Below, piece after piece: positions 11,256-21,894 of a stretch of 64,000 nucleotides of DNA; position 1 is the first letter of the stretch; the number at the start of each line of letters is the position of its first letter. This stretch comes from Corynascus novoguineensis. Taxonomy: Eukaryota > Ascomycota > Sordariomycetes > Sordariales > Chaetomiaceae. Location of the stretch: contig MU857614.1 of assembly GCA_033296725.1 (NCBI GenBank), positions 248,001 through 312,000 of the forward strand. The letters are read 5' to 3'. The notes below the pieces were generated by a model. The model did not search any database, had not been told where the DNA came from, and saw only the letters and a program-made list of their open reading frames with translations. A program made the position numbers and the translations under genes.

Positions 11256-12471
11256 AAGATCCGCGGTCGTTGGTGATGGGAGGAGTAGTTGCGAAGGAAT
11301 AATCGCTTTTGGCTGTGAGGAAGCATGGATGACGATTCTACCATACACCTGTAGTCAAGTCAAGTTGTACACCTTGAATTGCACCGAACTGGACTGGTCC
11401 TCAAGTTAAGCTAGAACCTTGCTTTGATGAGAAATACCTGATTCAAATCGACATTTATCATATTTAAGGCTCAAAGCACGGAGAGACATGTGGTTGGCGT
11501 CGCCGTGATGAAACCTGTTGTGTTTGCATATACCGCTCATAATCGGCCTGTTTCTAACAGTTTTGTGACCGACAGTGAACCATCTCTTTGGAAGATTGTT
11601 GGGGATCGAGCTTGCTTCTGGAAGAAGTTAAATCGAAGACACGACAAAGAACTGCAGTTCTTGGCGAGCAACAGTTGAGGTGGACCCACCGGACCATGAG
11701 CCCCGCGTTGCGAGGAGGACCCTTGCTAGCCCACTGCAAGTCGCCCCAGCGACTTGCCGTCAGCGACCTTTGAACGGCAGCCACGACAGCGTGCAGAACG
11801 CCCGCTCGCTGCGGTCGTCCAATGGCGGCAGCTTCAACCTGCGAGCTCGTTCCAACCTGCGAACCAGTCACATCAATCAGGACGTAACAGAAGCAGCAGA
11901 ATCGGGGCAGAGGTTGTGCGCCCGCCAATCTGACGATTGCACGGCGCATGCGAGCGACTTTATCCTGCCACTAAATCGAATCATCGGCTCAGAAGATCGA
12001 GCGAGTCCATTGTCGCGCAGACACGGAGGGGAACATCCGGACACTCGGGAGAAACAAATGCTGAGAAACCAGACGCAGCAGCGCAACTGCGGACGCAAGG
12101 CACAATTAGTGGAATTAGAGCCGTGGCCCATAAAGGGACAACCACGTCAACGCCCGGCATCAAAGCGCGCCGTCCGGGTCGAAACACAGCCAGAAACTCG
12201 CATGCCGGCCCCGCAACGCCTTGCCCCTGCTCCCGCCGCTCTCGTGCTGTCGGAGCCCACGACCACGTCCTCTTCGACCGTTGACCCACTGACCCCTTGA
12301 CGCTTCAACCCGGCATCCGGTTCTCACAGGTCGCCACTGTTTGCCCGTTCGGGTCACTGCTGCCGCTGCTGCTGCTCCTCCTCCGCCTATTGCTACCTCG
12401 ACACGTCTGCATGGTGCGACTATCGCCTGTGCTGCGCGTCTACGCTGCATCGACCTCGCCTGCCCGCTGTC
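11256..12471. other. Intergenic region and probable long 5' leader of the 12472 gene
   Basis: About 1.2 kb. It holds the pmp3 3' UTR and the promoter and leader of the next gene. Long ORFs at about 11680-12300 on the plus strand have random-looking Arg/Pro/Thr composition and no recognisable motif; they probably come from a GC-rich leader. Confidence 0.4.
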
Positions 12472-14505
12472 ATGGATATATCCAATAAGCCGTACCCCCC
12501 TCGCCCGGCTGCCGCCGAGTCTGCAGATGGCGATACTGCCGACACTGCCAGCTCACAGCCGGCTTTTTCAAGCCGCCGCGGGGAGAAAGAGGGTTCTTCC
12601 CAGGCCCAAGGTTCTAGTCTCCATATCCATGAGCGTCTTCCCTCTTCCTCCTCCGACCTTCCGACCTCCGAGACCGCATCATCATCCGTAGACACCTCCA
12701 AACCAAGCCGGGCTTCTTTTCCCATCTCCTTCCCGCCCATCTTCCTTAAGCGCGGCAAAGTCCCATCGGCCTCCCTTGCTTCGTCGACCGCCGAAGGGAA
12801 GCCAATCCCACTAGCCGATCCCGCCGACGCCCATCGCGTATCTGCCCTGCAGAAGTTGAACAGCAAGTACCCGTCGGCAGCCCAGCGCCACGGCTACGCC
12901 CCGGAGGCCTCGAGGGCTCAGAACAGCACCTATTCACAACCAGTGCTCGTGCGCACATATAGCGGGCCGCCACCGTCTCAGGGCTCTCGTAGCAGTCGAT
13001 CACGGCAGTACAGACCTCCGAGCAGCAGCCGAGGGGTATCTAGGCGCGTCCCCTTGCCCTCGGCTTCAGCGCCAGGGAGCGGCGGACCAGGCCAACCTAT
13101 CCAGCCCACAGTTAGCGACGTTGGAGTTGGTACCACTAGCAGTGCGGGCGTCAGCATTGACAGACAGAGCACCGGGACCGACGCCGGAAATGCTTACAGA
13201 GTGAATATGCCGCCTTCCAACAAGTTTAGCAAGACGGCCACTACTTCCACTACCACCACCAGCAAGCTGCCCTTGCCGTGGCCATGGCCCCTATCTTCCC
13301 GCCAGGAACCGGAGAAACCAAAGCTGCCTCCACTGGAAGCCTTCTCCTTCAAAAGCTTTCTGGCCGATCTCGAGGCCCAAGGAACCGACAGTGACATTAG
13401 TGCAGATTTGGACCGAATCGCCGAGATATGTGCCCGGTCGCGGTATTCGCTCAGCAACCAGTATGAAGTTCACGTGGCGCCACATGGTTCCGGTGCCTCA
13501 TTCATGTCAGGCCCTCTACCTTCCTCTGTCTCGCGGACGCGGAAGGGCCACAGCCACAGTCGCACCCGAAGTCACGGCCAAGGACCAACGCTGCAGGCCA
13601 TCACCTCAGATGACGAGAACTCCGCCCGTCTATCCAACCAGAGGAGAAGAAACGTAACAGGCAAGCGGAGGAGTACTGCCTACGGGACCCTAGAGACAAT
13701 CATGTCCTCAAGCCGCTCGTCCGAAGAGGACAAGGCCAAAAAGAAATCCGCCGCCGAGTTGGTCGGCGAGGTTCGAGGGAGGGCAGCCAGGCAAGCATGG
13801 GATAACAACCCGAGCGCATCGACGTCGGGGTCATCATCCACCGGGAACTTGACCAGCCCAGCCACCTCTTCCGAACAGCAACATTCCCAACAGGAACCGA
13901 ACCCAACAATCCCCGACACCACTGGCGCCAACCCCAACAAGGAGAGGAACAAAAACAAAGTAGCCCGCAAAAAATCAGCTTCTTTTGCCACAGCCATCAT
14001 GGATACGAGCTGCAGCCGCAGCGTAGCGGGGCAGACGACCACGACGATGACAAGTGGTTCCCCGTCGGCATCATCCTCGTACCGGTATCAGACCAAAACC
14101 AAGGATAAGAATGAGCCCGCATCCGCACTTCTCAGCGAACCAGCTTGGCCCCAGACCTCAGGAAGCCACCTGGGAGTGAGAACGGCGGCGACTCCTCGAT
14201 CGGCGGTTCCTGTTTTCCTTGGAAGGGAAGAAGGGGAAGATTACGGGCGCAGTGGGCCGGTCCTTGGGCTTGGAGTTGGAACAGATACTGGGTATGGGGG
14301 TGCCGTTACGGGCGGTGGGTCCGGCACTTCTAATGGTTCTGGCGCTGCTGCCGCTGCTGGGAATGGGGCAGGCACGGGCAACTCGTGGGGTGCATGGATA
14401 CCGTGGCGAATGACCAGCCCGGCTACGCAGCAGCATGAGAAAAACAATGCTGAAGGGAGGTTGAGACAGCTGTTGAGAAATGGTGGGGATGGGGCGACTC
14501 GATAA
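12472..14505 (+). CDS. Hypothetical Ser-rich, largely disordered protein, 677 residues
   Basis: I do not recognise a named family. One uninterrupted ORF with start context TGTCATGG gives 677 residues and ends in TAA. It is very rich in Ser, Thr, Gly, Pro and basic residues. The most conserved-looking segment is around 280-335, with KLPPLEAFSFKSFLADLEA followed by a short helical part (DISADLDRIAEICARSRYSL). A second charged helix lies near 400-440 (STAYGTLETIM, then KKKSAAELVGEVRGRAARQA). The last 30 residues, WGAWIPWRMTSP to RLRQLLRNGG, look like another short conserved module. A Gly/Ala low-complexity run precedes it. There is no signal peptide or membrane segment. The length of the open frame and biased composition argue that it is real. 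Function is unknown; a scaffold or signalling role would be a guess. Confidence 0.75.
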   Translation: MDISNKPYPPRPAAAESADGDTADTASSQPAFSSRRGEKEGSSQAQGSSLHIHERLPSSSSDLPTSETASSSVDTSKPSRASFPISFPPIFLKRGKVPSASLASSTAEGKPIPLADPADAHRVSALQKLNSKYPSAAQRHGYAPEASRAQNSTYSQPVLVRTYSGPPPSQGSRSSRSRQYRPPSSSRGVSRRVPLPSASAPGSGGPGQPIQPTVSDVGVGTTSSAGVSIDRQSTGTDAGNAYRVNMPPSNKFSKTATTSTTTTSKLPLPWPWPLSSRQEPEKPKLPPLEAFSFKSFLADLEAQGTDSDISADLDRIAEICARSRYSLSNQYEVHVAPHGSGASFMSGPLPSSVSRTRKGHSHSRTRSHGQGPTLQAITSDDENSARLSNQRRRNVTGKRRSTAYGTLETIMSSSRSSEEDKAKKKSAAELVGEVRGRAARQAWDNNPSASTSGSSSTGNLTSPATSSEQQHSQQEPNPTIPDTTGANPNKERNKNKVARKKSASFATAIMDTSCSRSVAGQTTTTMTSGSPSASSSYRYQTKTKDKNEPASALLSEPAWPQTSGSHLGVRTAATPRSAVPVFLGREEGEDYGRSGPVLGLGVGTDTGYGGAVTGGGSGTSNGSGAAAAAGNGAGTGNSWGAWIPWRMTSPATQQHEKNNAEGRLRQLLRNGGDGATR

Positions 14506-15119
14506 TTCGGGAGAGGTTTTTTTTTACGAGGCATGTGTCTGATGAGTATGAATGCATGAATGATTGAATGAGAAGATGAGGCATGAAAACTAAAAGGAGC
14601 ACGGGGAAAACAAGCTTTGGAAGGGAGGAAACCAGTATCTGCTATGTATGATGGGCGTTTTGGACAAGGGAAACGGTGGATCAACAGGACACTGCTCAAA
14701 TAGGCTGAGGCGGTATATGAGCTTCATATGGAGGGGGATACCTTCTGAATTGAAACACGGCCAGAACCGTATCAATATGGCATTGCTCTGCTTATACAGG
14801 ATGCAGGTCTATGGTCCTGACTCAGGTGGCCCATTGCATGAATTTCTACGAAATTTTGCTTCTCCCCACGTACTAACACACAAAACTTGCAGACCGACAC
14901 AGAGTGGCATCGGGAGCCCGCCTGGCGGACTAAAAGCTTGTCCCATTACTCAAGCCCCATTCAAGAGGGTTATGTTATGTCGTAAGTAGTAGAGGTAGAA
15001 GTTGGTCGTACATTCATTGCATCGCACTCCTCCACTTCGTTGGATAGTTTAATAACACCCCGTACGGAGTAAACGTGTCACAACAACCCAACTTTCCAGG
15101 TTCTGTATCTTCTAGTGGC
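14506..15119. other. Convergent intergenic region
   Basis: About 610 bp between the 12472 gene and the ctk1-like gene, which converge. It holds both 3' UTRs. I see no other feature. Confidence 0.5.
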
Positions 15120-18100
15120 CTACCCAGGCTTCATCCCTTTCCCATTGACATCAATATGCGGCCTCTTTGCCTCCCGCGGCTGTGCATCGCCGCTTTCATT
15201 AAGCCGCTTTCGCTCCCTGTCACGAATGCTACTGCTTCCAGGCGGGCCCTCCTCTTTCGCACTTGACTGCTGCTGCTGCTGCTGTGCGGCCCGTGCCCGC
15301 TCCTTCTCTTTCTTTTCCTTCTCCCGTCTGAGAGTTTTGAACTCGAACTCATGCCACTCGCCGCTTATGTCCTTAAGCCTGTGACCGGCAATGTCAGCAT
15401 CTTGTATGGGTCATCGCAAAAATAATGACAAACTTACTCAATCGCCTGTCGCGGAGCGGGCTCCTCCGCAGTGAAGTAGGGGTGCTTCAGGACCTCGGCG
15501 GCCGTGGGCCGCGTATCCGGGTCATATCGGAACATGGCGGTGAGCAGGTCGAAAGCGGCCGGAGTTAGTTGGTCCTTGTATTTCTCTTCAAAGATGTTTG
15601 GTTTGCGGTAAGCCGGTCGGAGGAGCGGAAACCAAGGCATTTCTACTATGTTCGGCCAGTCCTTCCTGCTAGGTGTTCCGAGGACTGCCTGTATCTTTTC
15701 TAGCTGGTTGATCTCGCTCCCGTCACCAGGGAAGATGGCTCGCTTGGTGAAGATTTCCACGAGGACACAGGCGGCGCTCCAGATATCCACTGCTGGGCCG
15801 TATTGCGTCTCGCCCAGTAAAAGCTCGGGAGACCGGTACCAAATTGTGATGACGCGGTTGGTGTAATCTAGCTGGTGATGTTTTGCATAAAAGCGAGCCA
15901 AGCCAAAATCCGCAAGCTTGAGGATGCCCTCGTTGCTGACTAGGATATTGGCGGCCTTAATGTCGCGGTGTAAGACGCCTCTTGTATGTAGATAGTCCAA
16001 CCCTTCGAAAAGCTGTTGGGCCAGGTGCTTTTTCTGTCCCGGCTCCAGAGCGTATGTCGGATGGTTGAGGAGTCCGGTCAGGTCGTGCGACAAGTATTCA
16101 AACACCATGAAGCAGTCGTTCGCTTCGACCATGACCTCCTGGAGTTGGACGATGTTCTTATGACTGAGCGAGCGGAGTAATTTGATTTCCCGGACTGCTG
16201 TCACCGGGAAACCGTCTTTCTCGCCCTCCATCCGGATTCGTTTCAAGGCGACAAGTTTCTTGGTGTATACGTTCAATCCCTTGAAAACCTTGCCGTACGT
16301 CCCTGAACCTACGACGGATTCGTTACCCGGTTTCCTGAAGAACACGGATTTGGATGCTGCCAAGTCTGCCGGAAGGGTGGGTTTCTCCTTAAGGCGCTTT
16401 ACTATCTTCTTCGCCTTTCGCGTTCTTGGTGTTGTCTCGGATTGTTTGGTCGACTCTATAGCCCTGCGATCGCTAGGACCAGTGGGCACAACCGGGCGGG
16501 GTCGCGCCGAGGCTGGTTCGGTGGGAGCATTCCTCGGAAATCCGCCTCGGTCTCGCTCGGGTCTTGAGATCGGTGCTTTCTGCGCTGCCGGCTTGGTCGG
16601 CGGCTCGCGTGATACTGGGGCAGCGTTGAATTTGAACGATATCTCAGGTCTCGGGGCCGCCACGGCTGGTTTCGTCGCGTTCTTCATACTAAAACTAAAC
16701 TTATTGGGTGTCGAGGATTGGGGTCCAGTCGGAGGCGGCCGGCTGGGAGGTGGCATAATGTCTTCTTTGGGCTGCTCCACTCTGCTCGTATCTTCAACCT
16801 GAAGGTCTTTGGAGGGTCTGAAGGGATTGTCACTGTCCGCCATCGCGACGTCGCCCTTCTCTGAATGAGCGTCCGCGTGGCTGCTCGGGGCCGGGGACTG
16901 ATGTGCCGTGGCGTGAGACGGGTCAGAACCTTCGGAAGACCCGGGCTGACCCCGACCATTATTTCCCTGAGGATGCCACTGGGTACTCTTGAAACCGCCT
17001 CGAAGAGCACCGCGTGCAGAAAACTGGTTGCCCCGAAATGACCCGCCTCTATGGCTTCCCCGGTACTGCCCTGAGGGGTATTGGGCAGCAGGTCCCGTCG
17101 GCGGATACGGAGGAGAATGCGCCTGGCCGGATTGGTAATGGCTCTGAGGCCCTGTGGGAGGCCCATAGTTGCTGTGAGGGTACTGCGGCGAGTATTGGCC
17201 ACTGTACAATCAATTAGTTGATGATGTCGCGAGATGTGCGCGGTGTTAAGCTACTAACCCTTGAGGGGAGAATTGCGGTTGGCCGCTCCAACCCCGTCCG
17301 CTCCCGTTATACGGAGACTGCGCCGTTGGGGAGCCGTGGAATGATGAGACGGGAGTTCCGTGGCCCGGTGACTGACCATAGCCGCGGGCATCATATTGTC
17401 CTTTGGGGTAGCCGGATTGTGGATTGAATCCACCCCGATATCCGCCCCTGGCAGCCATGTTCACCTCGATACTGTTGACACCGGAGGCAGGGTCAAAACT
17501 TTTGGACGACCGTGATCCTTCGTGACTTCTCCCCCTCTTGGCCGCTTTCGGATGTCGGCTTCCACGCGGCGAATGGGCCCGACCGGAGCCCCGTGTGGTA
17601 TGGATCGGCTCCTGATCGATACTTCCCCTGCGGCGTGACCCGGTATCGGATGCGTTTGGTAGTCGATTTCCTTCGGGGCTAAGTCTGCGGGGACTGCGGC
17701 GGCGCGACCTCGATCGATGTCGGGAATCAGGTCGAGGTGATCGATGTCGATCCCTGGGAGACCTAGCCCTAGGGCGGGAGTCTCTTTCGTGTCGAGGCGG
17801 GCGGCTATCACGAGGCGAGCGGGACCTATGTCGACGGGGAGGACTAGGAGACCTCGAGCGACCAGAATGCCTGGTAGGGTTCGAACGCTGGTCACGGGTT
17901 GTAGAGGAGTGTGCACGGGGTGGACGGGGGGACAAGCTTCGGTCAAATTTCGACGTCAAGTGTTTTGATGGCAGACCCCTTTTTGAACCTGCAAGATCAA
18001 TATCTTGCCGGGCCTTCTTCGATTGCGACTCCCTACCCAAAGGCGGGCTAGGGCTCCGTCGGCGCTTGCTTGGGACCGGTGACCGCGATGCACGGCGTCT

Positions 18101-18670
18101 GACGCGATGTTCGGAGCGGTCTTGCGCCTCTTTTCTCAGCCGGGGCGACCCGTGGTCGGGGCGACGGCGGTCCGGCGAAGCGCGAGGCTCCCGGCGAGTA
18201 AGCTCCTCGCGTGAACGGTCTCGGCGGCTGTGCGGGGAGCGATGGGACGGCTGGGGAAGGCGGCCACTTCTATGGTCGGGACTGCGGACCTGATCGCGGC
18301 GGCGATGTTGGGAGTTCTGCTGCGATGGCTCGGCCGACCGACCTCGAGAATGAGGCAGCGGCGGAGGAGGGGGTCTCGAGGAATGATGATGCTTTCTGGT
18401 TCGCTCTCGCCCTCTGACGGAGTCTGGCGACCGGTTCACGGCAACAGCGGCGGGCGAGATGGATCTTCGTGAAGTAGTCATGCCGAGGTCATTTCCGTCC
18501 TGACGGCGGTGCTGGTTGTCTCGGCGGCTGCTGTTGCCATTTGGTGATGCAGCGTTATCTCGGCGCTGATGGTGTGCGAGGTGGTCGTCTCTGAGAGCGA
18601 GATTCGACATTTTGAGTTTTAGTTGGTCAGGGCGGCGGGCGACAGGGGTTGGCGCTCGCGCATCGGCCAC
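15120..18670 (-). CDS. ctk1: CTD kinase subunit alpha, CTK1/CDK12-like cyclin-dependent kinase with RS-rich N-terminus
   Basis: Nuclear cyclin-dependent kinase that in known systems phosphorylates Ser2 of the RNA polymerase II CTD during elongation. Three exons: 18670-17259, 17201-15438 and 15378-15120, giving 1144 residues. The introns are 57 bp (donor GTTAGT) and 59 bp. An in-frame ATG at 18610 (MSNLALRDD) is an alternative start and would remove 20 residues. Residues about 1-390 are packed with SR/RS, SP and RR motifs; about 400-560 are Gly/Tyr/Gln/Ser-rich. The kinase domain runs from about 755 to 1050: P-loop GSGTYGKVF near 769, catalytic Lys near 791, cyclin-binding helix PVTAVRE near 803, HRD near 882, DFG near 902 and T-loop Thr near 918 before TIWYRSPE. 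The last exon adds a basic tail with six Gln. The helix motif and RS region point to CTK1/CDK12, not CDK9/BUR1. Its cyclin partner is not in the window. Confidence 0.93.
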
Positions 18671-20699
18671 TGTGGGCGTGCTGGGCGCGTGCTGACAGCC
18701 TCGCTAGTCCGCCGGCTGCGGCTAACGCTGCCGCTGCGGAGGGGGCGGGGATGCCCACCTACTGCGGTACCCGCACCTAAGGTCTCTGGGGCGAAGATGG
18801 CCCTGTCCAGCAGTGTGCTGATAATCAGCAAACCAGAGATGACCACTGGTTAAATAATAGAGTCCAAGCGACCAAAAAAACGATGCGCAGGTCAGAAATC
18901 ATTCTCTGAGCGCTAGTCGCACCTTTGTGTTTAGGCGCCTTCAAACTTCGGCCGTGAGAACTTCGTATATGCTCTGGGTGCGAAGGGTCGATGCGAAAGC
19001 ACGTGCATGCCCAGAGCAATTCCAGGTTGGAACTGTCAGGGCCAGCGAGTCGTGTTGAATCGCCCCCGACAGACTGGCCAGCATTCCAAACCCGAGTCCT
19101 TCCCTTCCTCCTCCAGTCGGTTGTGAAAATAGCAGGCTTTGTCGAGTGCCATCCTGTGCCCTCTAGGATGAACGCAACCTGCCCCACCTCCTTCAATTTC
19201 CATTTCATCGCTTAGCGACGTCTGAATTGCACCCCAGTTGTTTGAGAGATATCGAAGTGCCCATCACGAGAGCGAAGCTGCGAGCAACGCGCATCCACGT
19301 GTATGTGCTCGGGCAGTCCGCTGTCGATGGCCGGATCCTGTACAGCAGGAAGCCTGGGATATAACTGCCCCAAGCTCCCGGCCGCGAGAATATCCAGCCT
19401 GCCCCAAACCTCGCGCAGGAAGAAATCGAAACTACCAATGGCATCTTTCCATCGATCGACTCTCCTGGGTTTCCCTCAGCTTTCCCAAGCAGCCTTGCAA
19501 GTCTAGGCGAATCTGAACGTGCCAGGACTTGCAAACACTCGATCACCAAACAATGACCACTATATACGGCAAATATATGCTTTACGAATGCAACCCAAGC
19601 ACCAACCCACCTCTCAACGACCGCAGCTCTCGTCCCGACAGAGTATGATGCGGGCCAAGGCTAGCGTTAGTGCGGTTGACTGTTACCATGCCACTTCCCA
19701 TCCTCATCACAATCCGTTGCGATGTAAAACAGCAACGGCATTGTCGGTGGTCGGTAATGAACTGTCCACGGACACGCCGCGTGCGGACCCTCAAACAGCT
19801 GATGTCGTGTTACCGCGATGTCGGAGAGTATGGTATGCGAACGACCTTAATCTCCTGTACATGCCCCAGGCGCTAGCCTCCATGACCGCGTTATGTCAAC
19901 GACTGAAGAAGCTTTCACTGAATCCGAGGGCCCATCCATAAACTTGGTATGTCCATAGCTGACGAGGCGACGGTTATGGAAGACCGGTGATGCTTCTCTT
20001 GCGTCGTTGCGGTGTTGCGACCCCGGAAACGATCCAGTGGCGATAATCTGAATTGAATCTCGTGCCATCAGTGCTGCTAGGACATATCGATATGTGCACC
20101 AGCCCAAGCTTGGTTTATCGCGCAACGAACATCGACGGCGATGGGTATTCGAATAGATCAGGGTTGCTGGTGCGCAAGCTGAGCACGAGATGAGGGACAA
20201 AGCAGCGAACCGGGCGGCAGTCCCCAGCAACTCGACATCATTGGATCAAGCATCGCGGCAATTCAGTTTTCGTCTTCCATCGTGATAAAGGTGCCGTTGA
20301 TGTCATTCAACCTAGGTAAGTCGGGAGTTGACGCCTTCTTAACTGTTCGGTGGGTGTTGTTGGTCAGCCCCGCAGCTGGGCAGCTTTGGACCTAACCGAC
20401 CGGCAATGGCCGACGCTCAAATAGCGAATACCAGATGCCCATGGTGGCAGAGATGGAAGGAACGAGCTGTATCGGTATGCGTTGGTCTTTTGCCATCGAC
20501 TGCAAGCATTCATTTACAAAATCAGCCGAATGCGATTAAGCAAAGATGAGGATCGAGAAATGCTGCAGAGAGATAGGGCACAGAGCAAGAGTGGAAAGCC
20601 ACTTAGCACCGAACCTTGCTTCAAGATTTGGGTACAGGGTGCACAGACCGGCTCTGGAATCATGTGATTTGGCGTGTGCCTTTGCAGGAAGCTTGCTAA

Positions 20700-20800
20700 C
20701 TGCTTAAATATAGGTTCGTTGAATGACTCTTAACTAGTTAGTTAGTCAACTACATAACTTAGTTAACTAATAACTTAACTATCCTATGATTAACGAGACC
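20700..20800. repeat. AT-rich stretch with TTAACTA-like repeats
   Basis: A block of overlapping TAACTA, TTAGTTA and AACTTA words, some in inverted orientation, sharply more AT-rich than its surroundings. It could be the edge or relic of a transposon changed by C-to-T mutation (RIP), but no element is recognisable. Confidence 0.4.
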
Positions 20801-21239
20801 ACCAACAATTCGAGAATGAGGGGCTTATCCGATGCCACGACGCAAAAGCTTTTGATGGAACGTAAACAATCTTTTCTTCGATAGGATCTCATAGCTGGAC
20901 CTTCTTCTCATCCTTTCTTCTCTATCTTATCTCCCTTCCTTTGTAGTACCGTTTGACAGCATTACCTCGGAGACTCAGAAGAAGAACTTGTTGGAAAGTC
21001 AATAGCCATGGTTTCACTGTCATACTGAATGATAAAGGCTTGCGATAGGGGTTTTGGGTGCTCCAAGACATCCCGCAGTGGTTGATTGATTCCTGAGAAG
21101 CTTCTGATCGATGAGGTTGTTGGTTGATGCGGTTGGAGCAAGGGAAGCAAAGTAAAAGTCAAATTCAGATGTCCAAAGAAGGATTCTGAATTCAAGTGAG
21201 GAATGCCCACAGTAGAGCCTCACATATCGGCTCTACTCG

Positions 21240-21780
21240 CCTCAACTACAAAGGGGTCAGATGCGGCAGTGCACAGCATTTATAACGACCTGGTCCCACT
21301 ACAGTTCTTCTAACTGTATCAACACACAGTTCGAGGGATCCTAACACCCTCTGGCGAGTGTGGAGAGGGGCAAGATACGGCCGAACACCTCGTGACATGG
21401 TGTCCAGCCCCACCACTGAGCCGAAGATGGAAGAGGACAAAAATTCGAACACGACGTGAATTCTATTCTGTTTTACAGGACACTGGTCCCTCATCCGCAC
21501 GGTTAAGGAGGAGGGTCCTGGGCTGGCTGATGAACTCGGGAAAGCTACCAATGTACAACGAAACTAGGAAGCTAGAGCTGGAAATGGTGGTCTGATACCC
21601 TCACCCTCGAAGGCCGGGAGGCATTCTCATTTTGTACTCGTAGACACCTTTACTTATCCTTTCCTTGATCGTCGATATGGGGTTTTCATCCGGCCTACGA
21701 AGGCGCGGTTTTCCTGTAGGGTTAGTTGAAGGTCCGGCACGCCCCTAAGGCATAGCGCTGTGGGAATAATAATACAGTGC
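21240..21780 (+). mobile_element. 3' end of a non-LTR retrotransposon (LINE, Tad1-like), decayed
   Basis: The plus-strand frame at 21352-21595 reads S-G-E-C-G-E-G-Q-D-T-A-E-H-L, then W-C-P, a run of basic residues, GWLMNSG and a stop. The C-x-C/G, H, C-P knuckle followed by an Arg-rich helix is the usual C-terminus of fungal LINE reverse transcriptase/RNase H polyproteins. Upstream, 21240-21325 reads like the preceding segment but with an in-frame stop, so the copy is broken. Only the last part of the ORF and the 3' region remain. The 3' end is probably near 21764-21779, where a short AATAATAATA tail is seen, as many LINEs end in such repeats. Assignment to the Tad1 clade is an inference from host type. 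Confidence 0.6.
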
Positions 21781-21894
21781 TTTTCACACTAGCACTGTTG
21801 CTCGATGACCCTATAACTACTAACACTTTCAGTTATTTTGCGTTAGGTGTTTTTGAGAACTCCAATTTCCTTCCTGGCGCCAAAATTATTTATC

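Larger units (their letters stand above)
18671..21894. other. Gene-poor region between ctk1-like and dur3, with LINE debris
   Basis: About 3.2 kb. The right half of 18671-18800 is the ctk1 promoter side. I see no credible gene between 18850 and 20690. An AT-rich stretch with repeated TTAACTA-like words lies at about 20700-20800. The interval ends with a decayed LINE fragment, listed separately. Confidence 0.5.

Noticed and set aside
11680..12300. Plus-strand ORF of 206 residues upstream of the 12472 gene
   Set aside because: Composition is random for GC-rich leader DNA, it has no motif, and no splice joins it convincingly to the next ORF.
15131..15352. Minus-strand ORF with a poly-Ser run near the ctk1 3' end
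   Set aside because: It is the wrong frame of the last ctk1 exon; the correct frame reads six Gln there and joins the kinase domain.
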